A DNA stretch of 64,000 nt from Bordetella genomosp. 4 (GCF_002261185.1 NZ_NEVQ01000012.1:372001-436000), one strand, 5' to 3'. Positions 16,260-23,549 are shown, counted from the stretch's first letter. The notes: generated by a model from the sequence alone, not told the origin. Numbers and translations are program-made.

Positions 16260-16706
16260 TTAGAACGGGCAGTCGTCGGCCATTTCTGCCAAACTGGTGG
16301 CAGGTCGGGGCGATTGCGTAGCTGGCGTGCCAGCTTGCTGGGGAGTCGCTTGAGGCGCCTGTTGCTGCGCGGGCTGGCTACTTTGTTGCGGTCGAGCGGC
16401 AAACTCGATCACATTGACCCGACCGACAATCTTGCTACCGCTGCGCCCGTCACGGGTCTGGTAATCCTCCTGGTGCACATCGTCGAGAACGACATAGACC
16501 AGAGTGCCTTTCAGAAGGTGCGGAGCAATCGCCTCTGCCCGCTGCCCCCAGAGTGAAGCATCTACCCATTGAGTGGGCTTATTACCATCACCGTCCTTCT
16601 TCCCGTAGTTGAACGCCAGGGATATGTTTGCTACCGCATCGCTCTGCGGGGTGTACCGCACTTCAACATCTCGTCCGATTCGTGCGATTCCAGTCAATTG
16701 CGCCAT
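16260..16706 (-). CDS. ssb: Single-stranded DNA-binding protein
   Basis: 148 residues: OB-fold domain (about 1-108, with LTGIARIGRDVEVRYT, NISLAFNYGKK, VDASLWGQRAEAIAPHL), a Gln/Pro/Ala-rich linker (107-135) and the conserved acidic tip ending DDCPF that recruits partner proteins. It protects ssDNA in phage replication and recombination. Followed directly by DGR target 1; preceded by the exonuclease gene with 2 nt between. Confidence 0.95.
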   Translation of the reverse strand: MAQLTGIARIGRDVEVRYTPQSDAVANISLAFNYGKKDGDGNKPTQWVDASLWGQRAEAIAPHLLKGTLVYVVLDDVHQEDYQTRDGRSGSKIVGRVNVIEFAARPQQSSQPAQQQAPQATPQQAGTPATQSPRPATSLAEMADDCPF

Positions 16707-16708
16707 GG

Positions 16709-17344
16709 TTATGCGGCCTCCTTAAGTGCGTCACGAAGCGCATTCTGGTGTCTGGTCACCATGCGCTCGAACTCCATCAAATCTGCTTCGAGTGCTTCAA
16801 TCTGATCGTCATCCCGATTGATGCGGATGATCTTCATGCATTGCAGGTCATGAACCCATAGCACCAGATCAACCCACTTGCGTCCAAGCAACCACATGGC
16901 ACCGTTGCACTGATCGACGTAGCTCGACACATCACCGCCGACGAAAGCCGTAAACAGCGTGTCGCTACTGACCATCGTCTTGATCTCGATGATTCCATCA
17001 TCGCCCACTAGCCCGTCAACACTGACGCCGAACAACCGATCGGCCGTCGTAATGAACCCGGCCTCGTCGACGATATGGCCGGTCTTGCGCTCGTAGACCA
17101 CCCGGGCGTATGGCTCCTGCTCCGTACCCAATCGCATCGCGCTGTTGGCGAATACCTGCAGGGGTTCGCCGCCTTCACGCTCGCGGGCCACGTCCATCGC
17201 GTAGTCCAGGCATTTCTTCGACGGACTACCGTTCTTGAGTCGGTCCCGGCAATCTTTGAAGCGGCTGCCGGTAATGACGCCTCGGCGTGCTGCGAGCCAT
17301 TCCGGCGTGCCCTGGGCATCGTGGTGAATAATCAGACCGTCCAT
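16709..17344 (-). CDS. YqaJ-type viral recombination exonuclease
   Basis: 211 residues, lambda-exonuclease/YqaJ fold: TPEWLAARRGVITGSRF at the N-terminus, MRLGTEQEPYARVVYE, then the nuclease core GVSVDGLVGDDGIIEIKT (Asp and Glu-x-Lys) and a Tyr/Gln motif (YVDQCNGAMWLL). It degrades one strand of dsDNA ends and works with the annealing protein encoded just upstream; starts overlap (TAATG). Together with ssb it forms a recombination module. Confidence 0.92.
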   Translation of the reverse strand: MDGLIIHHDAQGTPEWLAARRGVITGSRFKDCRDRLKNGSPSKKCLDYAMDVAREREGGEPLQVFANSAMRLGTEQEPYARVVYERKTGHIVDEAGFITTADRLFGVSVDGLVGDDGIIEIKTMVSSDTLFTAFVGGDVSSYVDQCNGAMWLLGRKWVDLVLWVHDLQCMKIIRINRDDDQIEALEADLMEFERMVTRHQNALRDALKEAA

Positions 17345-18093
17345 TATTGGTTCTCCAATAGCATTTTCTTCTTATCCGTTACCGCCTTTTTGAAGGCGTT
17401 GTAATCGGCCAGATTGTTGGTGGCGTAAATGGCATTTCCACCTTCTTGCCAGATGGATTCCAGAGCCTCAGTGGAGTCCGCTGACGCTACAGCGCTAATC
17501 CACTCGTCACGAAGGTCCGTGTTTGATGCTCCGCGGCCGTCGTTGTCGTCGCCTTTCTCTGAGACGCCGGTAATCGCCTTGAGCGTGTGGCGCTGTAGAT
17601 AGGTAACGGTCGACGCGATTGCCTGGATATTGTTTTTGTTGCCGCTTTGATCGGGAGACGCTTCCAGGGTAACGGTGTCGCTATGTCCCTGTCGGTGCTT
17701 CAGGATGCACGTAACCCGCACGAGGCCGCCGACCTGCTCCGTCTTCCAGTTCCAGGCAAAGCCGTGTTTGGATAGGGCGGGGCCGACAGCCTCAACCACA
17801 TCCGACAATTCCGCGTGCTTGTAGTTGGTGCGACCTTTCTGGCTGGTGAAGTCGACTTCGCGCCGCTTGATGACTTCAACCGCCTCAGATTTGAATGACG
17901 CCAGCGCATCGTTGAATGCTTTCTCCGCCTCTCGCTGTTCCCAGCGCTCTTGCAGATCCATCATTTTCTCGACTTGGTCGAGGGTTGCCCCTTGCTGCAT
18001 GGCGGCGAGCATCATGCCCATAGGAGAATTTGCGGGAACGGCCGTTTCCACCGCAACCTCATGGCGCGGCGCTTCTATTACTTCAGTGGTCAT
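17344..18093 (-). CDS. Erf-family single-strand annealing protein
   Basis: 249 residues from ATG 18093 (GAGG upstream). The Erf domain spans about 40-180: EKAFNDALASFKSEAVEVIKRR, KGRTNYKHAELSDVVEAVGPALSKHGF and QAIASTVTYLQRHTLKAITG. It anneals complementary strands exposed by the adjacent exonuclease, for circularisation and recombination of phage DNA. The C-terminal part (about 190-249) is a helical ssDNA- or partner-binding tail. Confidence 0.93.
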   Translation of the reverse strand: MTTEVIEAPRHEVAVETAVPANSPMGMMLAAMQQGATLDQVEKMMDLQERWEQREAEKAFNDALASFKSEAVEVIKRREVDFTSQKGRTNYKHAELSDVVEAVGPALSKHGFAWNWKTEQVGGLVRVTCILKHRQGHSDTVTLEASPDQSGNKNNIQAIASTVTYLQRHTLKAITGVSEKGDDNDGRGASNTDLRDEWISAVASADSTEALESIWQEGGNAIYATNNLADYNAFKKAVTDKKKMLLENQ

Positions 18094-18100
18094 GGTTGCC

Positions 18101-19171
18101 TCAATAATTGATCTTGATCGCAGGGATAAGCCCGCTGGCAATCAAGATGATTGCTTTTTTGCCGCATTCTTCGGTCATGCCGTTGGCAACGAAAGCTTCT
18201 AGCGCGGCACGGTTGATAGTGGCTCGGTGCTGCTTGTCTGCCTCGCGGCGTTTCGCCTCGGCTTCCTCTGCTGCCTTGGCGTCAGCCTGCCGTTTAATCT
18301 CGGCCAGGCGAGCAGCCTCAGCGGCGTCCGCAGCGCGTTTCTCCGCTGCCAGCCTCTCGGCCTCGGCCCGGGCTTCGGCCTGCTTTTGACGCTCAACCGC
18401 CTCAGCCGCTTCATGTTCTGCGCGCTCCTGAGCAGCTTTGGCATCTGCTTCACGCTTTGCGGCAGCATCGCGCTCGGCCTGGGCTTTCGCTTCTGCCTCG
18501 CGGGTTGCGCGTTCAGCTGCTTCGCGGGCGATGCGCTCTTGCTCGTCCTTTTTGCGGCGTTCCTCTGCTTCGGCGCGTAGGCGGGCGAGTTCGGCCTGCT
18601 CCGCTTCGTACTGCTGGCGGGCGGCTAGGGCGGCGCGAAGGGCTGTTAGGGCCTTGTCTTTGGCGCGGTGCGCCTCGGCTTCGAACTCTTCCCAGGATTC
18701 ATCGATCACCACCGCATCAACTGCCGCTAGCATGTCTTTCAGTGCGCTGGCCTCGAGCTGATGACTGGCGTTGGCTGCGTACTGGTTCAGATGCATCACG
18801 TTTTGGTTGTGGCGGGCCAATCGAGATTCTTCGGCTTTCTCCCATTCATCCAAAGGGGCTCGCACAGCAGATTGAATGGCCTCAAGGCCTTCTTTCAGGT
18901 AGCGCCCGCCAGCGTCAACCTTTTTCGGCAGTTCCTTGAGATCTGCCGACACTGCAGCGCGGAGCTTTTCCATTGCAGCCTTGCTCCGCGCCACCTTGTA
19001 TGCATCGCTGGCGCAGGCCTCGCGATCCTTGCGCTTGCTCATGTCGTACACGGTGCCGGTGACTTTCTCGCGTACCTTGTCGAGGATTTCATCTAATTTG
19101 CTGGTGTCAGTGAATACCTGCAACGCCGTTTCTTTCGGCGGCAACTCAATCAGTTCGGTGACTTCGCTCAT
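18101..19171 (-). CDS. Long coiled-coil phage protein (356 aa)
   Basis: N-terminal globular helical part (1-190) followed by an uninterrupted Ala/Glu/Arg/Lys-rich coiled coil (about 190-325; AEEAEAKRREADKQH and similar heptads) and a compact C-terminal end (ALEAFVANGMTEECGKKAIILI). Proteins with this layout sit upstream of erf in many phages. Probably a recombination accessory; function not established. It begins in an ATGA overlap with the upstream 39-residue gene. Confidence 0.75.
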   Translation of the reverse strand: MSEVTELIELPPKETALQVFTDTSKLDEILDKVREKVTGTVYDMSKRKDREACASDAYKVARSKAAMEKLRAAVSADLKELPKKVDAGGRYLKEGLEAIQSAVRAPLDEWEKAEESRLARHNQNVMHLNQYAANASHQLEASALKDMLAAVDAVVIDESWEEFEAEAHRAKDKALTALRAALAARQQYEAEQAELARLRAEAEERRKKDEQERIAREAAERATREAEAKAQAERDAAAKREADAKAAQERAEHEAAEAVERQKQAEARAEAERLAAEKRAADAAEAARLAEIKRQADAKAAEEAEAKRREADKQHRATINRAALEAFVANGMTEECGKKAIILIASGLIPAIKINY

Positions 19172-19287
19172 CGTTTTATCTCCAATCGAGCGCGCTCATC
19201 TGCTTGCTGCATGTTTCCGTACATATAGACGCCCAGCATCAGCACGCATGCCACAACTGCAGCGTGCAGCAGCAGGTCAGTTTTCAT
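19168..19287 (-). CDS. 39-residue membrane protein
   Basis: MKTDLLLHAAVVACVLMLGVYMYGNMQQADERARLEIKR: one membrane helix then a charged tail. AAGGA lies upstream; its stop overlaps the next start, and its start lies within the end of the preceding gene. No family recognised. Confidence 0.6.
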   Translation of the reverse strand: MKTDLLLHAAVVACVLMLGVYMYGNMQQADERARLEIKR

Positions 19288-19471
19288 TTTTGGGGTTCCT
19301 TGTGATCTGCCGTGAGGGCAGACAAGCGAAGGTGACGGTGTTGGCCCTGAATATCTCCAGGCGAGACTCGCAAGCGGCCTGGCTGCCAAATCGCTCGATT
19401 ACCATCGCGGGCGGGCGGCTGTCGCCAGGCGGAATAAAAGCCATCAACACCCAAACTATGGCGGCGCTCAT
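19277..19471 (-). CDS. Small secreted or membrane phage protein (64 aa)
   Basis: Hydrophobic N-terminus (MSAAIVWVLMAFIPPG) like a signal or anchor, then a soluble stretch with two Cys (SQAACESRLEIF, FACLPSRQI). Start ATG 19471 overlaps the upstream stop. Function unknown. Confidence 0.6.
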   Translation of the reverse strand: MSAAIVWVLMAFIPPGDSRPPAMVIERFGSQAACESRLEIFRANTVTFACLPSRQITRNPKNEN

Positions 19472-19740
19472 CGCTTATGGTCTCCGCGAGCAAGGCGCTC
19501 AATCTCATTGCGATATCGGGCGCGGAACCGAATACCTCGCTCGCTGGCTGGATCCAGAATTGCCATTGCAAGATCGGACTCATCGCGGGCGTCACGCACG
19601 CACTGATTGAACGCATGTTCTGCGTAGACGCTTCCAGGTACGTCGAATGCGCTTTGCCCAAATTTGATTGCATGAGCCACGGCCGCACAAATGGCAGTCG
19701 CGCTGATCTCCGGATCTCGCCGGCCGATTGGCATATCCAT
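19468..19740 (-). CDS. Hypothetical phage protein (90 aa)
   Basis: GGAG lies 6 nt before ATG 19740. Helical (ISATAICAAVAHAIKFGQS, EHAFNQCVRDARDESDLAMAIL), no recognised family. First gene of the recombination operon after the 362-nt gene-free stretch. Confidence 0.6.
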   Translation of the reverse strand: MDMPIGRRDPEISATAICAAVAHAIKFGQSAFDVPGSVYAEHAFNQCVRDARDESDLAMAILDPASERGIRFRARYRNEIERLARGDHKR

Positions 19741-20102
19741 AGCAACTCCAGGGGATGGAATAGCGCTCCTGCATCAGCCGCCCGTAGTCCTATGCGCATT
19801 CGGGCGTGGATGCGGCTGATGGGGTGGCGCTAAAGAGGGAGGCCTACTCGCTACCGCTTGGGACTTCCATCGGCTCTCGCTGGTTGACTAGTACTCATGC
19901 GCGATGGTTGCCCAGCATCTGCTTTCGGCTTACTAGGGAGGATCTCCACCGCCCGCACGTGTTGGATGGTTGAGAGTGATGGAGCCCTCTGTGCTGGGCC
20001 CTGCCTCCGGGTTGAGGCCGGAGTTGGAACAGTGACCATGAGGGTTAGAACAAGGCCCAGCACAGAAGACGCCCCGCAAGCGAGGCAAAAGGGATAAAGG
20101 GA
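19741..20102. other. Gene-free stretch with long inverted repeat
   Basis: No convincing coding frame. A perfect 13-bp inverted repeat (TCTGTGCTGGGCC at 19988-20000; GGCCCAGCACAGA at 20054-20066) encloses 53 nt containing a second stem (CTCCGG / CCGGAG, 20005-20023). A smaller hairpin, GCCCCG-CAAG-CGAGGC (20071-20086), lies about 28 nt beyond variable repeat 2. There is no T-run after either. The stretch could encode a structured RNA, form a cruciform, or carry promoter elements for the recombination operon. Confidence 0.55.
20071..20086 (-). other. Hairpin downstream of variable repeat 2
   Basis: On the coding strand GCCTCG-CTTG-CGGGGC (6-bp stem with one T-G pair, tetraloop), about 28 nt beyond VR2. 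Its distance matches the hairpin after VR1; the template repeat has none in the equivalent place. Confidence 0.4.
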
Positions 20103-20549
20103 TTAATTGATGATGCGGACGGGGCGAACTCGGAACTCGTTGGTGCGGTCCCAGAGGTCGACGCGGCCGTACTCGAAAGAGACTGCCCAGGCGTAGAGCG
20201 AGCCGTAGGGCGTCGAGGTCCAAACATCACTGAGTTCTTCATCGACACCCAATGCAGCAAAGGCAAGCATCAATTCGCGCTGAGACGGTAGGAAGAAATC
20301 CGAGTGACCATCAGCCGTGTAGTCCGCTGCAGCCTGAGCTGCAGGGTGGTCGCCGCGCTCCAGCAGCTTGCGAGTGTTTTCGGCGCCATCCGAATCAGAG
20401 TAACCCTCCAAATCCTCGCCGTATCCGCCAAATTCAAACTCGCCATCAACCGCATTGGCGGCAATAACCAGATGCTTGCCAGCAGCGTTCTGGCCGATAT
20501 AAATACCGCCTTGCCCTTCTACATACTGACCAATGATTAGGTCTTTCAT
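20103..20549 (-). CDS. DGR variable protein 2 (DUF1566-like paralogue)
   Basis: 148 residues from ATG 20549 (GGAG 8 nt upstream). Paralogue of variable protein 1: IGQYVEGQGGIYIGQ, NTRKLLERGDHPAAQAA, DFFLPSQRELM and VWTSTPYGS align with it, and the last 33 codons before the final IIN are a second variable repeat (TR-Asn positions read L,Y,S,Y,R,D,L,D,T,N). No signal peptide or membrane helix. It lies about 5 kb from the template, upstream of the recombination operon, so it must be diversified in trans by the same cassette. Confidence 0.92.
   Translation of the reverse strand: MKDLIIGQYVEGQGGIYIGQNAAGKHLVIAANAVDGEFEFGGYGEDLEGYSDSDGAENTRKLLERGDHPAAQAAADYTADGHSDFFLPSQRELMLAFAALGVDEELSDVWTSTPYGSLYAWAVSFEYGRVDLWDRTNEFRVRPVRIIN
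20115..20213 (-). repeat. DGR variable repeat 2 (VR2)
   Basis: 99-nt copy of the template repeat. Its 13 differences from the template are all at template adenines. It shares four identical substitutions with VR1 (producing the same Leu and Thr codons) and is otherwise independently changed. Confidence 0.95.
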
Positions 20550-20630
20550 GTGCGTATCTCCAGGTTCTTGAAAATGCCGGAACCCGGAAAGGGTTGGCAT
20601 TCAGAAGAATCTGGAGCAGGGCACGCCTGA

Positions 20631-20843
20631 CTACTCCCGTTCGTCGCGGCTCCAGGTCGTGCACTGCCCATCAATCCGATGCCGTTCTATAGCCACGCCT
20701 TGCGGCCAGGCGGCATCTGGATAGCCGTCGATCTTTTCTCAGGGGTAACGGGTTGAGCCCTGGGCCTAGCCACGCATACGCGCCATTGGCCTGTTCTATC
20801 TCTTGGCTGGTTGTAAAAGAGCGGGTAAATCTGGGTACTGCTT
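20631..20843 (-). pseudogene. Decayed phage gene after the HNH gene
   Basis: Two protein-like frames meet near 20,740: upstream FTTSQEIEQANGAYAWLGPG then LNPLPL, downstream KIDGYPDAAWPQGVAIERHR then WSRDERE and stop. Removing one A from an A4 run on the minus strand joins them. No start codon exists between the HNH stop and this frame, so the 5' end is also lost. Reads as the remnant of a small phage gene, possibly damaged when the HNH gene arrived. Confidence 0.4.
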
Positions 20844-20844
20844 G

Positions 20845-21351
20845 CTAGATCTCGTGTTGGACTAGGGGCAGAAAATTTCGCCTGCCATATGGCCCATGAA
20901 GCTCTAGGCTTTGAACGTCGTATCGGTAGGCGGCCTCGACATCGCTGTCGAATCCTCCAATGACCCGCCGTTTTCCCTGCACAGTGATCCTCGCGAAGAA
21001 CTTCCCTCGACGAGCGTCCCTGTAAACACCCTTGAAACGTCCGCCGTTATCAGACCGACGAACGCGGTTCATGGCGTTCTGGCTGACCGAAGCTGCCCTC
21101 AGATTCGCGATGCGGTTGTCGCTCGCGTCTCCGTTGACGTGATCAATCAAGTCTGGCAACCATCCATGGACATAGAGAAACGCGATGCGATGAGCCCGCA
21201 AATCTCTGCCTTCCAACTTGATGCAATACCGACCAAACCGATCTTTTCTTCGGCCTACTTCCTTACCTCTAGATCCATCTCGCAGGCGCCGAAAGAACTT
21301 TCCGGTCTCAGACTCATAAATCAGCGCTTTAACCAATTCTTCCTGCGTCAC
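20845..21351 (-). CDS. HNH endonuclease with AP2-like DNA-binding domain
   Basis: 168 residues from GTG 21351 (GGAG 8 nt upstream). LRAHRIAFLYVHGWLPDLID then HVNGDASDNRIANLRAAS is the HNH core (His, Asn and the beta-beta-alpha metal site); the C-terminal KGVYRDARRGKFFARI resembles the AP2-type DNA-binding strand seen in free-standing phage homing endonucleases. First gene of the leftward early transcript next to the operator pair. Related to the protein at 56,301-56,825. Probably selfish rather than needed by the phage. Confidence 0.85.
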   Translation of the reverse strand: MTQEELVKALIYESETGKFFRRLRDGSRGKEVGRRKDRFGRYCIKLEGRDLRAHRIAFLYVHGWLPDLIDHVNGDASDNRIANLRAASVSQNAMNRVRRSDNGGRFKGVYRDARRGKFFARITVQGKRRVIGGFDSDVEAAYRYDVQSLELHGPYGRRNFLPLVQHEI

Positions 21352-21426
21352 GACACTTCTCCATTCACTCCGCGCCCTACTTGCTGACCTGAGGTCCAGG
21401 CGTTCTTTGCTGCGTTGAATGAATAA

Positions 21427-21466
21427 TAGCAAAACTTTGCTAGTCGAGTCAAGCAAAACTTTGCTA
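21427..21466. promoter_or_regulatory. Left operator cluster (two dyads)
   Basis: Two copies of AGCAAA-AC-TTTGCT (21427-21442, extended to TAGCAAA/TTTGCTA, and 21452-21465), 24 bp apart centre to centre. The same half-site AGCAAA occurs in three dyads beside the repressor gene (24557-24609). They lie upstream of the leftward early genes, so they should let the repressor silence the left arm including the recombination genes. Confidence 0.75.
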
Positions 21467-21528
21467 GGTGCAGGGGGGAGGCGGAATCAAAGTACGATTC
21501 AGCATTGATTCGTTACGAGGAAGAAAAA

Positions 21529-21846
21529 ATGCGACGCCTTATCTGGGCAGCCATGGCGCTCCTAATTTCGTCGGTCGCCTTTGCGGCGGGTCCGACAGAC
21601 ATCAATGAGATCAAGCGCCAACGCATGGCGGAAGAGTTTGTGGCAGCCAATCTAAAAGACCCGAAATCGGCAGAGTTTCGGAATCAGAATGGATTCTGCG
21701 GAGAGGTGAATTCGAAGAATTCTTTTGGGGGGTATACGGGCTTTCAGCGATTCATTGCCGCAAGCCGTGAAATGGTTGTCTTTGAACGGGATAAAAACCT
21801 AGAACGAGGCGCGTTTGACGAGGCTTGGAATCAATTTTGCCGTTGA
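21529..21846 (+). CDS. Secreted hypothetical protein (105 aa)
   Basis: ATG 21529 follows GAGGAAGAAAAA. Signal peptide MRRLIWAAMALLISSVAFA-AGP; the mature part has KDPKSAEFRNQNGFCGEVNS and a second Cys at the end (NQFCR), so one disulphide is likely. The pattern resembles small periplasmic proteins of phage cargo and secretion loci. It lies rightward next to the left operators, in the immunity region, so it may be expressed from the prophage. Confidence 0.7.
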   Translation: MRRLIWAAMALLISSVAFAAGPTDINEIKRQRMAEEFVAANLKDPKSAEFRNQNGFCGEVNSKNSFGGYTGFQRFIAASREMVVFERDKNLERGAFDEAWNQFCR

Positions 21847-21855
21847 CCAATAGCC

Positions 21856-21882
21856 CAAAAGAAAGCCGCCCCGAAGGGCGGC
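21856..21882 (-). terminator. Terminator (minus strand)
   Basis: Stem GCCGCCC-(TTCG)-GGGCGGC followed on the minus strand by TTTCTTTT. Ends the transcript carrying the 22-residue peptide; the stem may also serve the rightward gene. Confidence 0.7.
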
Positions 21883-21889
21883 TGAAAGG

Positions 21890-21958
21890 TTAGATGTGTA
21901 GCTGGTAGGCCAGGATTGTCGTGCCGATAGCGATCAATATCGTAGCGAGACTGTTCAT
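21890..21958 (-). CDS. 22-residue hydrophobic peptide
   Basis: MNSLATILIAIGTTILAYQLHI, one membrane helix, with TTGGAG 7 nt before the ATG and a terminator 8 nt after the stop. Good signals for such a short frame; possible membrane toxin-like or accessory peptide, but no family is recognised. Confidence 0.45.
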   Translation of the reverse strand: MNSLATILIAIGTTILAYQLHI

Positions 21959-22168
21959 GGCGATCTCCAAGTGACTTTGCCGGGCCACGCCGGCGCGCAC
22001 GAGGCCCAGAATAAGACCCAGTGCATAAGTGTCACAACCATTTGACGCTATATTGCCTGCCATGGCTGGGGGCGCGTCAGGCCAAAAGAAATCCGCTCTA
22101 TGCCACTGCGCTTCCCCCAAACGGCAGTGACATAGAATGAAGCCTCAGAGCAGTATTAGGAGGCTCGC

Positions 22169-22327
22169 ATGATTTCTGGAAATTTTCCCCGTATTGTCGC
22201 TGTCGCTGTGCTGATCGTCGGCCTGACAGGATGCGCGCGTACCAACGAGGCCGGACAGACAGAGGGGAGTGTGGAGATGTACGGCACCATTGATGTTGGA
22301 GTTGGTAGCACCCGCACGACCGACTAG
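22169..22327 (+). CDS. Small lipoprotein (52 aa)
   Basis: TTAGGAGG precedes ATG 22169. Hydrophobic signal segment and lipobox LTGC (Cys about residue 21), then a polar mature part ending GVGSTRTTD. Looks like an outer-membrane or periplasmic lipoprotein expressed from the immunity region. Confidence 0.65.
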   Translation: MISGNFPRIVAVAVLIVGLTGCARTNEAGQTEGSVEMYGTIDVGVGSTRTTD

Positions 22328-22328
22328 A

Positions 22329-22354
22329 CAAAAGAAAACCGCCCGGGGAGGGCG
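22329..22354 (-). terminator. Terminator (minus strand) after the immunity-region genes
   Basis: CGCCC / GGGCG stem followed on the minus strand by GGTTTTCTTTTGT. It lies 14 nt past the stop of the 148-residue gene. Confidence 0.6.
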
Positions 22355-22368
22355 ATTGAGAAGCAAAG

Positions 22369-22815
22369 CTATTGAGCTGGCGGTGATGGGGCAGTTGTCT
22401 GAGTAGCAGGGGGAGGCGCCTGCATCTGTGCGACAGGAGGCCCTAACCGTTGAATGCCAAAATAGATAGCGCCCACCACCGCAATTATGCTAACAATCCA
22501 CTTGTAAATGTCGGTGTGAGCCTTCTCTACGGAGGCTCGAATGCTGCCAATATCCAGCTTAGCGTCGATGCTTGCCACCGTCGCTTTAATCGAGCCCACA
22601 TCGGATTTAAGGGTGCTCACATCACCTTTTAGGGCGTCAACGTCCCGCTCGATGCGGCCTAGTCGGCCGTCGATGTCGTTAACGCGTTTCTCAAGGTGCG
22701 CTAGTCGGTCCATGCCCCCATTATCGCCTCCACCACCGCCATGTTCAACATTCGAGCTATCTTCCTCCAGCTCGGAACGCTGCCATTGCTCAAAATTTGG
22801 CCTTGTCACGCTCAT
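22369..22815 (-). CDS. Coiled-coil membrane protein (148 aa)
   Basis: Gly-rich N-terminus, a coiled coil (about 37-100; LEKRVNDIDGRLGRIERDV, LKSDVGSIKATV), one membrane helix (WIVSIIAVVGAIYFGI, 110-125) and a Pro-rich tail. The layout resembles phage XhlA/DUF-type membrane coiled-coil proteins. Starts in an ATGA overlap with the upstream gene. Function unknown. Confidence 0.7.
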   Translation of the reverse strand: MSVTRPNFEQWQRSELEEDSSNVEHGGGGGDNGGMDRLAHLEKRVNDIDGRLGRIERDVDALKGDVSTLKSDVGSIKATVASIDAKLDIGSIRASVEKAHTDIYKWIVSIIAVVGAIYFGIQRLGPPVAQMQAPPPATQTTAPSPPAQ

Positions 22816-23126
22816 TCTTTCGCGTCCTTCTCTGGCTCTGTGACGGCAGATAGCAGCGCGGTGGCCAAGCGCCGTGACGGAAACGCAAGGGTGCTCACGT
22901 CTTGTTTGAGACCGTTCCCATTAAAGGTTCGTTCAATATTGCTAGCGTTGCTTGAAAGGCGAACAGCTAGCTCGTCCTTGTCGATCAGCTTTTTGTCGTG
23001 CAGGTACAGCAGGACCTCAAGGAGTGCCATCTCTGTTCCATCCAGCAGATCCGCAAGGATGTTTGCTGGCGTCCTTCCTGCTGACTGAGCTATCTCAAAT
23101 AGCTTATTTTTGGGGTTATCAACCAT
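22812..23126 (-). CDS. Hypothetical protein in the immunity region (104 aa)
   Basis: Soluble, helical (NKLFEIAQSAGRTPANILADLL, MALLEVLLYLHDKKLIDKDELA). No recognised domain. Coupled to the following coiled-coil membrane protein. Lies in the repressor-side transcription unit, so may be expressed in lysogens. Confidence 0.6.
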   Translation of the reverse strand: MVDNPKNKLFEIAQSAGRTPANILADLLDGTEMALLEVLLYLHDKKLIDKDELAVRLSSNASNIERTFNGNGLKQDVSTLAFPSRRLATALLSAVTEPEKDAKE

Positions 23127-23147
23127 CGGCTTCTCGGTGGTGTGGGG

Positions 23148-23549
23148 TTATCGACAGGGATAGGCACGTGCGAGCGCTTCTACGAACAAGCTCTCGCCAG
23201 GCTCATGACGCCGCTCCGGATTCTGGGTCAGGTACTTGACGAATATGGCTTGCGTCTGCCCATTTGTGACCCCTGCTGGCAAACAATAGAACTGAGCCAA
23301 CTTGTCATATGAGAGATTCTTACTCTTCGTTATGTTCCCGGCGGTTAGCCACGTGACCATGGACCCATAAACAAATCCGCGGTGCAGTCCCATGACGAAT
23401 CCCAGACAAACTGCAGAGTCAAGACTTCCAGTTGGCGCCTCACACTTCTGTAGCCAATAATTCCCCGTGCCCTCCACAAGATCGGCGGAGGCTGCCGTTG
23501 GTAACATTGGTACGAACGTTAGCGCAAGAACAAGAAATGTTTTTCTCAT
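23148..23549 (-). CDS. Rap1a/Tai-family secreted protein
   Basis: 133 residues with a signal peptide (MRKTFLVLALTFVPMLPTAASA) and a mature domain with four Cys (WLQKCEAP, AVCLGFVMG, FYCLPAG, AYPCR) and the CxGFVxGxxxGF stretch typical of the Rap1a/Tai periplasmic immunity family, known to bind type VI secretion amidase effectors. In a prophage the role may be protection of the lysogen or a different periplasmic function. Located beside the repressor, a typical place for lysogenic-conversion genes. Confidence 0.7.
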   Translation of the reverse strand: MRKTFLVLALTFVPMLPTAASADLVEGTGNYWLQKCEAPTGSLDSAVCLGFVMGLHRGFVYGSMVTWLTAGNITKSKNLSYDKLAQFYCLPAGVTNGQTQAIFVKYLTQNPERRHEPGESLFVEALARAYPCR

